A stretch of 64,000 nucleotides of DNA, from the NCBI GenBank assembly GCA_023436115.1, contig JAEZKQ010000030.1, positions 186,001-250,000 of the forward strand. The letters run 5' to 3'. Below the pieces are notes generated by a model, which made no database searches, was not told where the DNA came from, and saw nothing but the letters and a program-made list of their open reading frames with translations. This document shows positions 16,709 to 25,819 of this stretch, one piece after another (positions within the stretch are counted from its first letter, which is position 1; every line of letters starts with the position of its first letter). Both the position numbers and the translations under genes were made by a program. Origin of the DNA: Bacillota bacterium (lineage in GTDB: Bacteria > Bacillota > Clostridia > Christensenellales > SZUA-584).

Positions 16709-17635
16709 TTAATTTTTTTCGCACTTAAGTTCAATACGATTGGCCCTTGAAGAAGAGACTTGAGACCAGATAATAGCAGCGAAAACAAGCGTGCATCCCG
16801 CTAATTCAATCAACGTTAAACTTTCATTGAGGAATATAACACCGGCTATGACTGCAAAAACAGATTCCGTACTCATTATTAACGATGCCAGCGTGGGATC
16901 CGTATTCTTTTGTCCCAATATTTGCAGCGTGTAGGCCAAAGCGCCGGACACCACACCCAGATACAATATGGGTACCCAACATGCGAGTACCGCGTTAAAA
17001 TCCGGTGTTTCAAAAATAAGCATCAGTATGCCTGAGATGACGGAAGCTGTGAAAAACTGAATGCAAGATAGTTGTATCCCGTTTGTTTGCGGTGAAAAAT
17101 GATCGATAATAAGTATATGCAAAGCAAATAATACTGCGGATAGCAATACGACCGCATTGCCTTTATCCAGTGAAATGCCTTCGTTTGCGCTCAGCAAATA
17201 AAAGCCCCCAGTTGCCACAATGACGCTTAACCAAATCGATAATGTAACCTTCTTTTTTCTGAATATGCCGAGTATCGGGACAAAAACAATGTAAAGCGCT
17301 GTAATAAAACCCGCTTTCCCTGCCGTTGTGCCACTCAATCCTATCTGCTGTGCGTTTGTCGCAAGACCTAAAAAAAGACCACATAATAGTCCGCCAGCGA
17401 TAAGCTTTTTAAATGAGCTCCTTTTATGCTCAGCAGAAACCCGCTTTTCGACGTTTTTCTTTCTACTGATAAGAACGAAAGGCAGCAAAGCAATGCCGCT
17501 TATTAAAAAACGTGTGAATGTGAATGTAAATGTACCGATCTGTACGATGCCAATTTTTTGAGCGACAAATGCGGCTCCCCAAATGAATGCTGTTAAAAAT
17601 AAAAGAAAGCTGCCGCTCATTTTTTTATTTATCAA
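16709..17635 (-). CDS. EamA/DMT-superfamily transporter
   Basis: An approximately 308-residue membrane protein with ten hydrophobic segments in two EamA halves (FIWGAAFVAQKIG near the start, LGVVSGALAYTLQILGQK in the second). GGAGG at 17639-17643 suits the TTG at 17635; ATG at 17620 is the alternative, and the longer frame from 17707 reads through the promoter. The family exports metabolites such as amino acids; the substrate is unknown. A good sigma-A-type promoter lies upstream. Confidence 0.82.
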   Translation of the reverse strand: MINKKMSGSFLLFLTAFIWGAAFVAQKIGIVQIGTFTFTFTRFLISGIALLPFVLISRKKNVEKRVSAEHKRSSFKKLIAGGLLCGLFLGLATNAQQIGLSGTTAGKAGFITALYIVFVPILGIFRKKKVTLSIWLSVIVATGGFYLLSANEGISLDKGNAVVLLSAVLFALHILIIDHFSPQTNGIQLSCIQFFTASVISGILMLIFETPDFNAVLACWVPILYLGVVSGALAYTLQILGQKNTDPTLASLIMSTESVFAVIAGVIFLNESLTLIELAGCTLVFAAIIWSQVSSSRANRIELKCEKN

Positions 17636-17678
17636 GATTTCCTCCGCATAAAAAATGAAAAAATATATAACAGTAAGT

Positions 17679-17707
17679 TGTATAACATATGTCGAATTGT
17701 TTTGCAA
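17679..17707 (-). promoter_or_regulatory. Sigma-A-type promoter of the EamA gene
   Basis: On the minus strand TTGCAA (17702-17707) and TATACA (17679-17684) are separated by 17 bases, 44 bases or more upstream of the chosen start. Confidence 0.6.
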
Positions 17708-17841
17708 CGTAAAGTTGTCAATATTGCCATCGCTAAATGTACACAGCGCTTTATATAGATAAATCTGACTTGGAAAGGTTATACGCTATGAATACGTTTT
17801 CGCGTTTTGAGGCAGATTATATTAAAAAGGAGGACTAAAAT

Positions 17842-18012
17842 ATGCAATCACATAAAATGAACCATCCGAATCCAGGTATCAAATGCCAGGTAGATTCATG
17901 TTATTATTACATGAATGGAGACCAATGCACTGCGGATCGGATTGAAGTTATGCCTAAAAATGCTGACAGCACAGAGGATACTAACTGCGGCACATTTGCT
18001 AAAAAAAGTTAA
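17842..18012 (+). CDS. DUF1540 small cysteine-rich protein
   Basis: A 56-residue protein, clearly coding: AAAAAGGAGGA precedes the ATG by 6-8 bases. It has the DUF1540 pattern IKCQVDSCYYY, GDQCTADRIEV and CGTF, i.e. four spaced cysteines expected to bind a metal. Family members are often sporulation- or envelope-associated in Firmicutes, but the role is unknown. It is flanked by its own terminator. A 16-codon frame (17788-17838) that ends over its ribosome site might be a leader peptide. Confidence 0.85.
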   Translation: MQSHKMNHPNPGIKCQVDSCYYYMNGDQCTADRIEVMPKNADSTEDTNCGTFAKKS

Positions 18013-18013
18013 T

Positions 18014-18039
18014 AAAACTGCCGGGAAACCGGCAGTTTT
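18014..18039. terminator. Bidirectional terminator between DUF1540 and the ABC permease
   Basis: AAAACTGCCGG and CCGGCAGTTTT form a perfect 11-bp stem with a GAAA loop; A/T runs on both sides let it serve both convergent genes. Confidence 0.88.
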
Positions 18040-18059
18040 ATTCCTGATAGCGTTATTCG

Positions 18060-18887
18060 TTACTTTTGCTTTTGAATATAACGCTTTTCCACATATGCCA
18101 CAGCTAAATACATGAGAGCTGCAACAACGGCAAGAATGAGTATGCTCGCCATCACCAGATCCAGCTTAAAAACATGACCCCCGTAAACGATCAAATACCC
18201 AAGGCCCGCTTTTGATACCAGATACTCTCCCACGATAACGCCCACCCATGTCATTCCCACGTTGATCTTTATTGTGGAAATGATTGAAGGAACGCTGGCC
18301 GGAAGAACGACCATCCTAAGTATCTGAGCTCTCGTGGCACCAAAAGTCCGCATTAACAGTATTTTTTCCTCGCTGACTTCCAAAAACCCGTTTAACACAC
18401 TTAATACAGCCACGATAACGGAAATCAGCAGAGCCATTGTAATGATAGCGCCCTCCCCGGCACCAACCCAGATTATGATAACCGGCCCGAGCGCTATTTT
18501 GGGCAGGCTGTTGAGTACTACCAGATACGGATCAAGCGTTTTCGCGACTATAGGCGACCACCATAATACGATGGCGATACCGATTCCCAAAAGCGTCCCG
18601 ATCGTAAAGCCCGCAACTGTCTCCCATAACGTGACACCGATATGCATAAACAACTCGCCTTCATTATATAACGAAACAACGGTTTTCACGATTCTTGAAG
18701 GAGAGCTCATAATAAAAGGGTCTATCCACTGCAAAGAGGCAGCCACTTCCCACAACCCAATGAAGGCGATCAACAACCCGATTCTTAAGACGATAACTGT
18801 CCGATGATCTCGTTTTAATCGGTTCAGATAAGCGATATGTTCTTTTGAATAGTCTACCGATGCTTTGCTTTTTATGTTAATTGGCAT
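18060..18887 (-). CDS. SsuC/TauC-like ABC transporter permease
   Basis: About 275 residues from the ATG at 18887, which overlaps the ATPase stop by 11 bases; the longer frame from 18989 lies inside the ATPase gene. Six membrane segments and the coupling loop MRTFGATRAQILRMVVLPAS identify the BPD-type permease of nitrate/sulfonate/taurine or pyrimidine-precursor importers. It ends the operon at the bidirectional hairpin. Confidence 0.9.
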   Translation of the reverse strand: MPINIKSKASVDYSKEHIAYLNRLKRDHRTVIVLRIGLLIAFIGLWEVAASLQWIDPFIMSSPSRIVKTVVSLYNEGELFMHIGVTLWETVAGFTIGTLLGIGIAIVLWWSPIVAKTLDPYLVVLNSLPKIALGPVIIIWVGAGEGAIITMALLISVIVAVLSVLNGFLEVSEEKILLMRTFGATRAQILRMVVLPASVPSIISTIKINVGMTWVGVIVGEYLVSKAGLGYLIVYGGHVFKLDLVMASILILAVVAALMYLAVAYVEKRYIQKQK

Positions 18888-19647
18888 TGACAGCCAGCTC
18901 CTTCCATATGAAATCAAAATACTGACTGAAACCTTGCGCTTTCCTCTTTTCAATAGGTGAGAAGCTCTCGGTTTCCAAGCTGATATCAATACAAGCTTTT
19001 ACGGTTGCAGGTCTTTGTGAAAGCACGATGACTCTGTCAGACATGGAAATCGCTTCAGCGATATCATGGGTAACCAATACAGCCGTTTTATTCTCCAACC
19101 TTATGATTTTTGAGATCTCATCAGAGAGAACAAGCCTTGTCTGGTAATCGAGCGATGAGAATGGTTCATCCAGCAGCAGTATCTGAGGATCCACTGCCAG
19201 TGTACGGATAAGTGCCACCTTTTGTCGCATACCGCCGGAAAGCTGTCTTGGATGATAACGGGCAAAGTCTCCGAGCCCATATTTAACCAATAAATCCAAG
19301 GCTTTTGTTTTGGTTTCTTTTGTACATTTCTTTTGTACTTGCAGCCCCAGCAGTATATTTTGATCAATCGTTCGCCATTCAAAAAGATGATCTCTTTGAA
19401 GCATATAGGCCACGGAATCGTTATGTCCGTCTACCTGTTTACCATCGATCAATATCTTTCCTTTTGTCGGCTCAATCATACCGGCAATCATCGACAAAAC
19501 GGTGGTTTTGCCGCAGCCGCTTGGCCCGACAATACTTAAAAACTCACCTTTATACACTGAAAAATTCAGGTCTTTAATTACAGCAATCTCGTCTTGTGCT
19601 GTATGATAATTCTTATTAATATCTTGGACTTTAACAAGTTCCTCCAA
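18877..19647 (-). CDS. SsuB/TauB-like ABC transporter ATP-binding protein
   Basis: A 256-residue ATPase with Walker A GPSGCGKTT, signature LSGGMRQKVALIRTL, Walker B ILLLDEPFSSLD and VTHDIAEAISMSDRV, all intact and typical of the nitrate/sulfonate/taurine group. The start is TTG preceded by GGGGAG. It is separated from the binding-protein gene by 152 bases that hold a terminator-like hairpin, so expression may be lower than that of the binding protein. Confidence 0.9.
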   Translation of the reverse strand: MEELVKVQDINKNYHTAQDEIAVIKDLNFSVYKGEFLSIVGPSGCGKTTVLSMIAGMIEPTKGKILIDGKQVDGHNDSVAYMLQRDHLFEWRTIDQNILLGLQVQKKCTKETKTKALDLLVKYGLGDFARYHPRQLSGGMRQKVALIRTLAVDPQILLLDEPFSSLDYQTRLVLSDEISKIIRLENKTAVLVTHDIAEAISMSDRVIVLSQRPATVKACIDISLETESFSPIEKRKAQGFSQYFDFIWKELAVNAN

Positions 19648-19753
19648 AATTTTATCTCCCCTTTACAATGATCCATCATTATTGCGGTATAATCTAATAT
19701 ATTCAAATAGCTCCGATGGGTTCTGGAACCAAAATGTGTTCGCAACAATAAAA

Positions 19754-19785
19754 TTGAGCCCCAAAATATAAATTTCGAGGCTCAA
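19754..19785 (-). terminator. Hairpin inside the importer operon, partial terminator
   Basis: On the minus strand TTGAGCC (19779-19785) and GGCTCAA (19754-19760) form a 7-bp stem followed by TTTTATTG, just after the substrate-binding protein stop. Such hairpins usually lower read-through to the ATPase and permease. Confidence 0.6.
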
Positions 19786-19799
19786 GTATAAGTACTTTA

Positions 19800-20792
19800 T
19801 TATTTTGCGCCGACTAAATCAAGAGCAAATGATGTATCGACCACGCTTTCAAAATCCACGGTATTCTCCAATATTCCGGCCTGTGTCATAATATCCTGCA
19901 GCCGATTAAATGCTTCTTCTTTCATGACAGGCGTATCCATCCATGCATCAATCTTTTTGTAAGATTGCGCAACAAGAATGAGAGAATCAACACTTGTATC
20001 TGGGAAAAACTCCACAATCGCTTCAGCAATCTCACGATCGGAAGCCTTTTGTATCCATTGCTGCCCTTTATAAATGGCTTTCAAAAAGCGTTTGATTATG
20101 TCGGGATTCTTCTCGATATAACTCTTTTTTGCCATAAAAGCTGTGTAGGGAACCTCTCCGCTTTCCTCACCGACTGCGCTTAGAATGTAGCCTTTGCCTT
20201 CTTTTTCAAATGTAGAGGCTACGGGTTCAAATAAGGTGACATAATCGCCCGTTCCGCCTTCAAAGGCACCGCCCATAAGATTGAACTGAATGTTGGTGAT
20301 AACCTCAACATCCTCACCGGGCTCTAAGCCATTCTGTCTCAGCACGTACTCTAATGTCATTTCGGGAACGCCGCCTTCCCTTCCGCCAATGATTGTTTTT
20401 CCTTTTACATCGCTCCATTGGAAATCATCATCAGGTACTCTGCCCACTAAAAACGAGCCGTCACGTTTGGTAAGCTGTCCAAAAACAAGGGCACTGTCTT
20501 CTTTTCCTTCGTTGAACACATAAATGGCAGCTTCAGGCCCCATTAAGCCAATATCCGCCTGACCTGATAAGAGTGCTGTCATAGACTTATCTGCGCCGCC
20601 TCCGTTCACAAGCTCAATTTGAAGCCCCTCTTCCTCAAAATACCCCAGAGAAATCGCAGCATACAGCGGCGCGTAGAATACCGAGTGCGTCACTTCATTG
20701 AGCACGATTTTATCGGCCGATTTTTGTTCACATCCAACGATAGCGAAAACCAACAGTAAACATAGTACTGCTATGATCAGTCGTTTTAACAC
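19800..20792 (-). CDS. NMT1/SsuA-like ABC substrate-binding lipoprotein
   Basis: About 330 residues from the GTG at 20792, placed 6 bases after GGAGGGGAG; a TTG one codon upstream is the alternative. It has a signal peptide with lipobox FAIVGC, then the NMT1/THI5-like binding fold: ITH-like VTHSVFYAPLYAAISLGYFEEE and MTALLSGQADIGLMG, as in sulfonate, taurine and HMP-precursor binders. The neighbours downstream (Rrf2, cystathionine enzymes) make an organosulfur ligand plausible, but this is inference. Confidence 0.87.
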   Translation of the reverse strand: MLKRLIIAVLCLLLVFAIVGCEQKSADKIVLNEVTHSVFYAPLYAAISLGYFEEEGLQIELVNGGGADKSMTALLSGQADIGLMGPEAAIYVFNEGKEDSALVFGQLTKRDGSFLVGRVPDDDFQWSDVKGKTIIGGREGGVPEMTLEYVLRQNGLEPGEDVEVITNIQFNLMGGAFEGGTGDYVTLFEPVASTFEKEGKGYILSAVGEESGEVPYTAFMAKKSYIEKNPDIIKRFLKAIYKGQQWIQKASDREIAEAIVEFFPDTSVDSLILVAQSYKKIDAWMDTPVMKEEAFNRLQDIMTQAGILENTVDFESVVDTSFALDLVGAK

Positions 20793-21198
20793 CAAAGTCT
20801 CCCCTCCTTCATAATAATTTTGCTATTTCATCTTATTCAGCCGCTAAAAGAACGTGCAAAATTGAGGTTTGGCAAGAATCACCTAGTTCAACAATAAAAG
20901 AAGAAAACTCGTAATGACATATTCATTTTTTCTTTAATGCGCTTATGAGCTTTGACACATATCAGTGAAACAACTGATGTCAACACTCCAGACAGCTTAT
21001 ATTTTAGGGTTGTCATAACAACTTTGATACGACCTTGATTTGCCTTCAGGGATATTCAAAAATCGGCTTTTGTTTTAAAAGTATATTAAATAGTTCCCTT
21101 TTATCATGGTTTATTATTTCCATTATACTTCACATCATATGAGAGTTTGAATATTTCAATTTGAACGAAATCAAAATAACAACGAAAGGAAGGTGTGG
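20793..21198. other. Divergent intergenic region with an imperfect hairpin
   Basis: About 400 AT-rich bases between the importer and the MBL gene. TTGAC (20952-20956)...GTCAA (20979-20983) and ATCAGT (20961-20966)...ACTGAT (20973-20978) form one stem with a bulge, a possible operator or transcript structure. I see no TPP or SAM riboswitch landmarks and no reading frame. Confidence 0.4.
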
Positions 21199-21951
21199 AT
21201 GATGGGTAATAAACTTGTAGAAGGCTTATCGCTGTTAACCAGAAAAACTGAAAAAATCTGTGATGATATTTTCATGCTGGATTTCAGGGTTGTAAATGCT
21301 TTTATGATTCGTTTACATAACGGATATTGGCTGCTGATTGATACCGGACTGGAAAACTCGGAGCATTTTATTAAAGAAGCGGCAGAAGTAAACTTTGGAG
21401 AGAATCCACCCGATGCTATCTTACTCACGCACGGCCACTTTGACCATGTCGGCTCTCTTAAAGCGCTGACACGTTATTGGAACGTTTCTGCTTATATTCA
21501 CCCTGAAGAGTTGGCCTTTATCACGGGACAAAAAGATTACCCCGTTCCTGACGACAATGCCAGCGATGGTTTTGTTGCAAAAATGTCAGAGAGCTTTCCA
21601 CACAGTAGTATTGATATCGGCCATTTTGCTGCAGTGTTGCCTGAGAACGGCGTTGTGCCCTTTGCTGGCGAATGGAAATGGATATTTACACCCGGACATT
21701 CGCCGGGTCACGTGTCGTTCTTCAGAGAATCCGACAGGATTCTCGTTTCGGGAGATGCGATCTCAACCGTTAAACAGGAGTCGCTGTGGTCTGTATTAAC
21801 TCAAAATGAAGATATAACAGGCCCGCCCTCATATTTAACGGAAGACTTTGATTTGGCAAAAGCCTCAATTGACCGACTGACAGCGCTTAAACCATCTCTA
21901 GTTTTGCCAAGCCACGGACGCCCTGTTGATGGGGATAAGCTAAAAGATTAA
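21199..21951 (+). CDS. MBL-fold metallohydrolase
   Basis: About 250 residues from the ATG at 21199, 6 bases after AAAGGAAGG. The zinc ligands are in LLTHGHFDHVG (HxHxDH), HSPGH and SGDAIS, with PSHGRPV at the end, as in the glyoxalase II-like/YflN group. Members hydrolyse thioesters, lactones or related bonds; the substrate is unknown. The stop comes straight after VDGDKLKD, but the +1 frame continues with NLNRVIDGLKK to TGA at 22001, the family-like C-terminal helix, so a one-base frameshift may have shortened it. Confidence 0.85.
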   Translation: MMGNKLVEGLSLLTRKTEKICDDIFMLDFRVVNAFMIRLHNGYWLLIDTGLENSEHFIKEAAEVNFGENPPDAILLTHGHFDHVGSLKALTRYWNVSAYIHPEELAFITGQKDYPVPDDNASDGFVAKMSESFPHSSIDIGHFAAVLPENGVVPFAGEWKWIFTPGHSPGHVSFFRESDRILVSGDAISTVKQESLWSVLTQNEDITGPPSYLTEDFDLAKASIDRLTALKPSLVLPSHGRPVDGDKLKD

Positions 21952-22118
21952 GGTTAACTTGAATCGTGTTATTGATGGGTTGAAAAAAATGGGTAGGCAG
22001 TGACTCTCAAAATATATCGACATTGATTACAGCGCCCGTTACTTAAATGTCATACATAAAGGCGATAATTTCAACGGTCTTAGCATTATGTTTTAATAAA
22101 TATCTGTGTAGTCTGCTA

Positions 22119-22173
22119 TTGACAATACAGACAATATCCCATAGAATGAATTCATATAAATATAGTATGAATT
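22119..22173 (+). promoter_or_regulatory. Promoter and operator of the Rrf2 operon
   Basis: TTGACA (22119-22124) and TAGAAT (22142-22147) are 17 bases apart. AATTCATA (22149-22156) and TATGAATT (22166-22173) make a perfect 8-bp inverted repeat around 9 bases, directly over the expected transcription start. This is the geometry of an autorepressor site and resembles CymR-type operators in spacing and AT-richness. Confidence 0.8.
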
Positions 22174-22184
22174 GAGTTTAGAAG

Positions 22185-22628
22185 ATGAGAATATCCGTCA
22201 AGGGTCGCTATGCGTTGGCTGCAACGATTTACATGGCACAGGAATATGGAAACGGCGAGTGCATAACAGCCACTCATATCTCCAAAAAACTCGGCATATC
22301 AAAAATATATCTTGAGCAAGTATTATCTTTGTTAAAGCGCGGAGATATTGTCTCCTCGGTTAAAGGTGCGCAAGGCGGATATATGCTCACTCGACCGCCC
22401 CGGGACATCAGTGTTTATCATGTGCTTTTCGCCGTAGAAAGTTCAATGTTTGAAAATACGGAAGACACCGTCACACAAAAAGCACCGCAGATCGATACCG
22501 CGATGCGTTCACTTGTGTTTACTGCAGTGGATAGCGCTGTCAAATCATCGTTGGAGCAAGTCTCGCTGAATCACCTTTTGCATGAGGCTGAAAAACACAA
22601 TAATGAATACCTGATGTATTACATATAA
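22185..22628 (+). CDS. Rrf2-family regulator, CymR-like
   Basis: A 147-residue winged-helix protein: MRISVKGRYALAATIYMAQEYG, then ISKKLGISKIYLEQVLSLLKR recognition helix and VSSVKGAQGGYMLTR, the classical Rrf2 wing. The three cysteines that bind an Fe-S cluster in IscR/NsrR are missing, which fits CymR-type regulators that read cysteine metabolism through a partner enzyme. It is first in an operon with two cystathionine enzymes and has a dyad over its own promoter, so autorepression and control of sulfur amino-acid genes are likely. Confidence 0.85.
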   Translation: MRISVKGRYALAATIYMAQEYGNGECITATHISKKLGISKIYLEQVLSLLKRGDIVSSVKGAQGGYMLTRPPRDISVYHVLFAVESSMFENTEDTVTQKAPQIDTAMRSLVFTAVDSAVKSSLEQVSLNHLLHEAEKHNNEYLMYYI

Positions 22629-22639
22629 GGAGTTATAGA

Positions 22640-23776
22640 ATGGATTTTGAAACGCTTTGTATCCACGGCAGCAGCAAGAAATACGACTCGACAGGGGCGC
22701 TAAGTGTACCTATATTTCAATCCGCGACATTTTCGCATCCCGGCATCGGTGAAAGCACCGGATTTGATTACTCGCGTCTGCAAAACCCGACGCGCGAACA
22801 TCTAGAAATCACGATGGCGGCGCTCGAAAATGGCAAGGACGCGTTGGCTTTCTCCACTGGTATGGCGGCTATCTCGGCGCTTATAGAGCTTTTTGCGCCG
22901 GGTGACCATATAATTGCCTCAGATGACCTATATGGCGGCTCTCACCGTTTGTTTCACCATATTTCAATGAAAAACGGGCTTTTATTCGATTTTGTCAACA
23001 CGTCCGACCTATCGCAAATCGAAGATAGTATCACGGCGCGAACCAAAGCGCTGTTTATTGAAACACCGACCAACCCCATGATGCAGGTGACAGATATCGC
23101 TGCGGCTGCCGCCATCTCAAAGCGCTATAATCTGCTTTTGATTGTAGACAATACATTCCTCACACCATATTTTCAGCGGCCGCTTGAAATGGGTGCAGAT
23201 ATTGTTGTGCACAGCGGCACAAAATATCTGGGCGGCCATAACGATACGCTGGCCGGATTTCTTGTGGTATCAGATGCTGCCCTTTCTGAAAAGCTGCGTT
23301 TTATCTATAAGACGACGGGCGCTTGCCTCTCCCCTTTTGACAGCTGGCTAATAATTCGCGGCCTGAAGACGCTGGCTGTGCGCATGGAAAGGCAACAGGA
23401 AAGCGCCATGAAAATTGCGCAATGGCTTGGTCATCAGCCGCGTGTAAAAGCTGTTCATTATTCCGGCCTTCCCTCTCACTGTGGTTATGCCGTATCGAAA
23501 AAGCAGGCTTCCGGTTTTGGCGCTATGATTTCTTTTGAGGTAGAATGCGCTGAGATCGCCCATAAGATTCTTAAGAAAGTCTCTGTGATTCATTATGCGG
23601 AAAGTCTTGGCGGTGTTGAATCGCTCATCACTTATCCGATGCTGCAAACACATGCCGATATTCCGCTTGAAGAACGCGAAGCCAAAGGCATAGGCGATCG
23701 GCTTCTGCGTCTTTCGGTCGGTTTGGAAAACGTTAACGATTTGATTGCAGATTTGCGTCAGGCAATGGAGGGCTGA
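22640..23776 (+). CDS. Cystathionine gamma-synthase/lyase family PLP enzyme
   Basis: A 378-residue Cys/Met-metabolism PLP enzyme. YSRLQNPTRE (phosphate-binding Tyr/Arg from the partner subunit), FSTGMAAI, DDLYGGSHRLF, DNTFLTPY and the PLP lysine in HSGTKYLGGHND are all present. It could run gamma-synthase, gamma-lyase or O-acetylhomoserine chemistry, which sequence alone does not settle. Twelve bases from the Rrf2 stop with AAGGAG between; the downstream MalY-like gene starts 1 base after its stop. Confidence 0.88.
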   Translation: MDFETLCIHGSSKKYDSTGALSVPIFQSATFSHPGIGESTGFDYSRLQNPTREHLEITMAALENGKDALAFSTGMAAISALIELFAPGDHIIASDDLYGGSHRLFHHISMKNGLLFDFVNTSDLSQIEDSITARTKALFIETPTNPMMQVTDIAAAAAISKRYNLLLIVDNTFLTPYFQRPLEMGADIVVHSGTKYLGGHNDTLAGFLVVSDAALSEKLRFIYKTTGACLSPFDSWLIIRGLKTLAVRMERQQESAMKIAQWLGHQPRVKAVHYSGLPSHCGYAVSKKQASGFGAMISFEVECAEIAHKILKKVSVIHYAESLGGVESLITYPMLQTHADIPLEEREAKGIGDRLLRLSVGLENVNDLIADLRQAMEG

Positions 23777-23777
23777 A

Positions 23778-24956
23778 ATGGCACACGATTTTGACGAAAT
23801 TATTGAACGCAAAGACACCGATTCGCTGAAATATGACTTTGCGCTGCGGCGCGGGAAGCCGGACGGCCTTCTTCCTCTCTGGGTGGCAGATATGGACTTT
23901 CGCACGCCTTTGTGTGTCGTTGAGGCTTTGGTAGAAAAAAGTCGGCACGGAATATTCGGCTACAGCGAAGGTCGGGATGATTATTTTAAGGTTTTACACG
24001 GTTGGTTTAGCCGCCGGTTCGGCTGGCCTATCCATTCAGACTGGCTTATCAAAACGCCCGGTGTGGTATATGCGATTTGTGCCGCCATTCGTGCGCTCAC
24101 TCAAGAAGGAGAAGCCATACTCATCCAGCAACCGGTTTATTATCCTTTCGCAGGATCCATACAAGCGAACCGCCGTACCCTCGTCGTGAATCAGCTTGTG
24201 TATGACGGCAGTAATTATTTAATTGATTTTGAGGATTTTGAGCAGAAAATTGTGCAGCACCACGTCAAACTGTTTATATTATGCAGCCCGCATAATCCCG
24301 TCGGGCGCGTTTGGACACGCGATGAGCTTACCCAAATGGGCGATATCTGCGTTAAACACGGCGTGGTTGTGATATCCGACGAGATACATGCAGACTTTAT
24401 CTATCCGGGCCATGAGCATACGATATTTGCGGCCATGAAGCCGGAGTTTGCCGATAACGCCATCACCTGCACTGCCCCCACAAAAACGTTCAACCTGGCG
24501 GGATTGCAGATTTCCAATATTATTATATCCAACCGGAGCATACGCAATCGAATACGGCAAGAGATTAACCGCTCCGGCTATAGTCAACCGAACGTTATGG
24601 GGCTTGTAGCATGCAAGGCCGCATATGAAAAGGGTGAGGACTGGCTGGAAGATGTCAAGGTATACCTTGCGGAGAATCTTGCTTATCTTCGCGATTTTTT
24701 GCAGACGCGGATACCCGGGATAAAGCTTGTGGAGCCGCAAGGGACTTATCTTGTCTGGCTGGACTGTACAGCGCTGAATCTTGACGATAAGGCACTGGAT
24801 GAGTTCATCGTTCACCGCGCGAAGCTTTGGCTCGACGCCGGTACGATGTTCGGGCAAGGAGGCAGCGGTTTTCAGCGTATCAACATTGCCTGTCCGCGGC
24901 CATTGCTGAAGAAAGCGCTGGAACAGTTGGAACAGGCCTTAAAAACAACAAACTAA
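23778..24956 (+). CDS. MalY/PatB-type cystathionine beta-lyase or aminotransferase
   Basis: About 392 residues from the ATG at 23778 (GGAGGG 5 bases upstream, inside the previous gene). A fold-type I PLP enzyme: LPLWVADMDFRTP near the start, CSPHNPVGRVW, ISDEIHADF and the PLP lysine in APTKTFNLAGLQ. MalY/PatB proteins cleave cystathionine to homocysteine, pyruvate and ammonia. Together with the preceding enzyme it would pass sulfur between cysteine and homocysteine. It converges with the TtcA-like gene, leaving 2 bases. Confidence 0.87.
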   Translation: MAHDFDEIIERKDTDSLKYDFALRRGKPDGLLPLWVADMDFRTPLCVVEALVEKSRHGIFGYSEGRDDYFKVLHGWFSRRFGWPIHSDWLIKTPGVVYAICAAIRALTQEGEAILIQQPVYYPFAGSIQANRRTLVVNQLVYDGSNYLIDFEDFEQKIVQHHVKLFILCSPHNPVGRVWTRDELTQMGDICVKHGVVVISDEIHADFIYPGHEHTIFAAMKPEFADNAITCTAPTKTFNLAGLQISNIIISNRSIRNRIRQEINRSGYSQPNVMGLVACKAAYEKGEDWLEDVKVYLAENLAYLRDFLQTRIPGIKLVEPQGTYLVWLDCTALNLDDKALDEFIVHRAKLWLDAGTMFGQGGSGFQRINIACPRPLLKKALEQLEQALKTTN

Positions 24957-24958
24957 AG

Positions 24959-25819
24959 CTATATATCGCCATCGTATTCTGTATTTGCCAGGCTTTGCGC
25001 ATACTGCTGTGCAAAGCTTTGCTTTTTGCCCCTAAAATGGCTGCCGATCACGGTATCCAGATTTATATCGTGTATGCTGTTAAATATGTTGTTGTCGATG
25101 CTGGGGTTCGTCTGGCGCAGCTTTCGTATAAGCTGCTTAATCTCCTGCCTCTTCGAGCCCATTCCGCCGTCGTCAAGCACGCAGTTTTCCGTCAGTCGGC
25201 AAGCGCACTGTATGAACTGTAGATCGTTATACTTTTTCCATGCGATAATATCCTTCTCCTTCACACGGTACATAGGACGAATAAGCTCCATCCCCTCCCA
25301 ATTCATACTGCGCAGCTTAGGCATCATCGTTCTGAACTCTCCGTTGTAGAACATGCTCATCAGCACCGTTTCGATGACATCGTCTAAGTGATGGCCGAGC
25401 GCGATCTTGTTGCACCCCAGCTCCTTTGCCTGCTTGTATAGATACCCGCGCCGCATGCGCGCGCAGATATAGCATGGATACTTATCCAGCTTTGCCACGT
25501 AATCGAATATAGGTGCCGAAAAGATTTGTATGGGCAGGTTCAAAAATTCAGCGTTTTCCTCGATCACCCGCCTGTTTAGTTCGTTGTAGCCCGGATCCAT
25601 CACGAGATAGACGACATCGAACGGAAACTTGCTGTAACGTGCAAGCTGTTGCATACACTTGGCCATCAGCATTGAATCTTTGCCGCCCGACATGCAAACA
25701 GCAATTCTATCGCCTTCTTTAATCAGCTCATACGCGTCTATCGCCGATATAAACTTCTTCCATATATCGTGTCTGTATTTTTTTATAATGCTTCGTTCCA
25801 CCTGAAGGCAGTCGATCAT
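24959..25819 (-). CDS. TtcA-like PP-loop ATPase, tRNA thiolation family
   Basis: A 286-residue protein with the PP-loop CMSGGKDSML near residue 43, CYIC followed by ARMRRGYLYKQAKELGC and GHHLDDVIET, as in TtcA-type enzymes that adenylate a tRNA base before sulfur insertion. The CxxC pair plus a later Cys (CACRLTENC) can hold an Fe-S cluster. Its start overlaps the stop of the cysteine desulfurase gene by 4 bases (ATGA), which suggests that desulfurase donates the sulfur. Confidence 0.85.
   Translation of the reverse strand: MIDCLQVERSIIKKYRHDIWKKFISAIDAYELIKEGDRIAVCMSGGKDSMLMAKCMQQLARYSKFPFDVVYLVMDPGYNELNRRVIEENAEFLNLPIQIFSAPIFDYVAKLDKYPCYICARMRRGYLYKQAKELGCNKIALGHHLDDVIETVLMSMFYNGEFRTMMPKLRSMNWEGMELIRPMYRVKEKDIIAWKKYNDLQFIQCACRLTENCVLDDGGMGSKRQEIKQLIRKLRQTNPSIDNNIFNSIHDINLDTVIGSHFRGKKQSFAQQYAQSLANTEYDGDI

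Noticed and set aside
20793..21198. TPP or SAM riboswitch upstream of the importer
   Set aside because: None of the conserved core motifs of those riboswitches was found on either strand.
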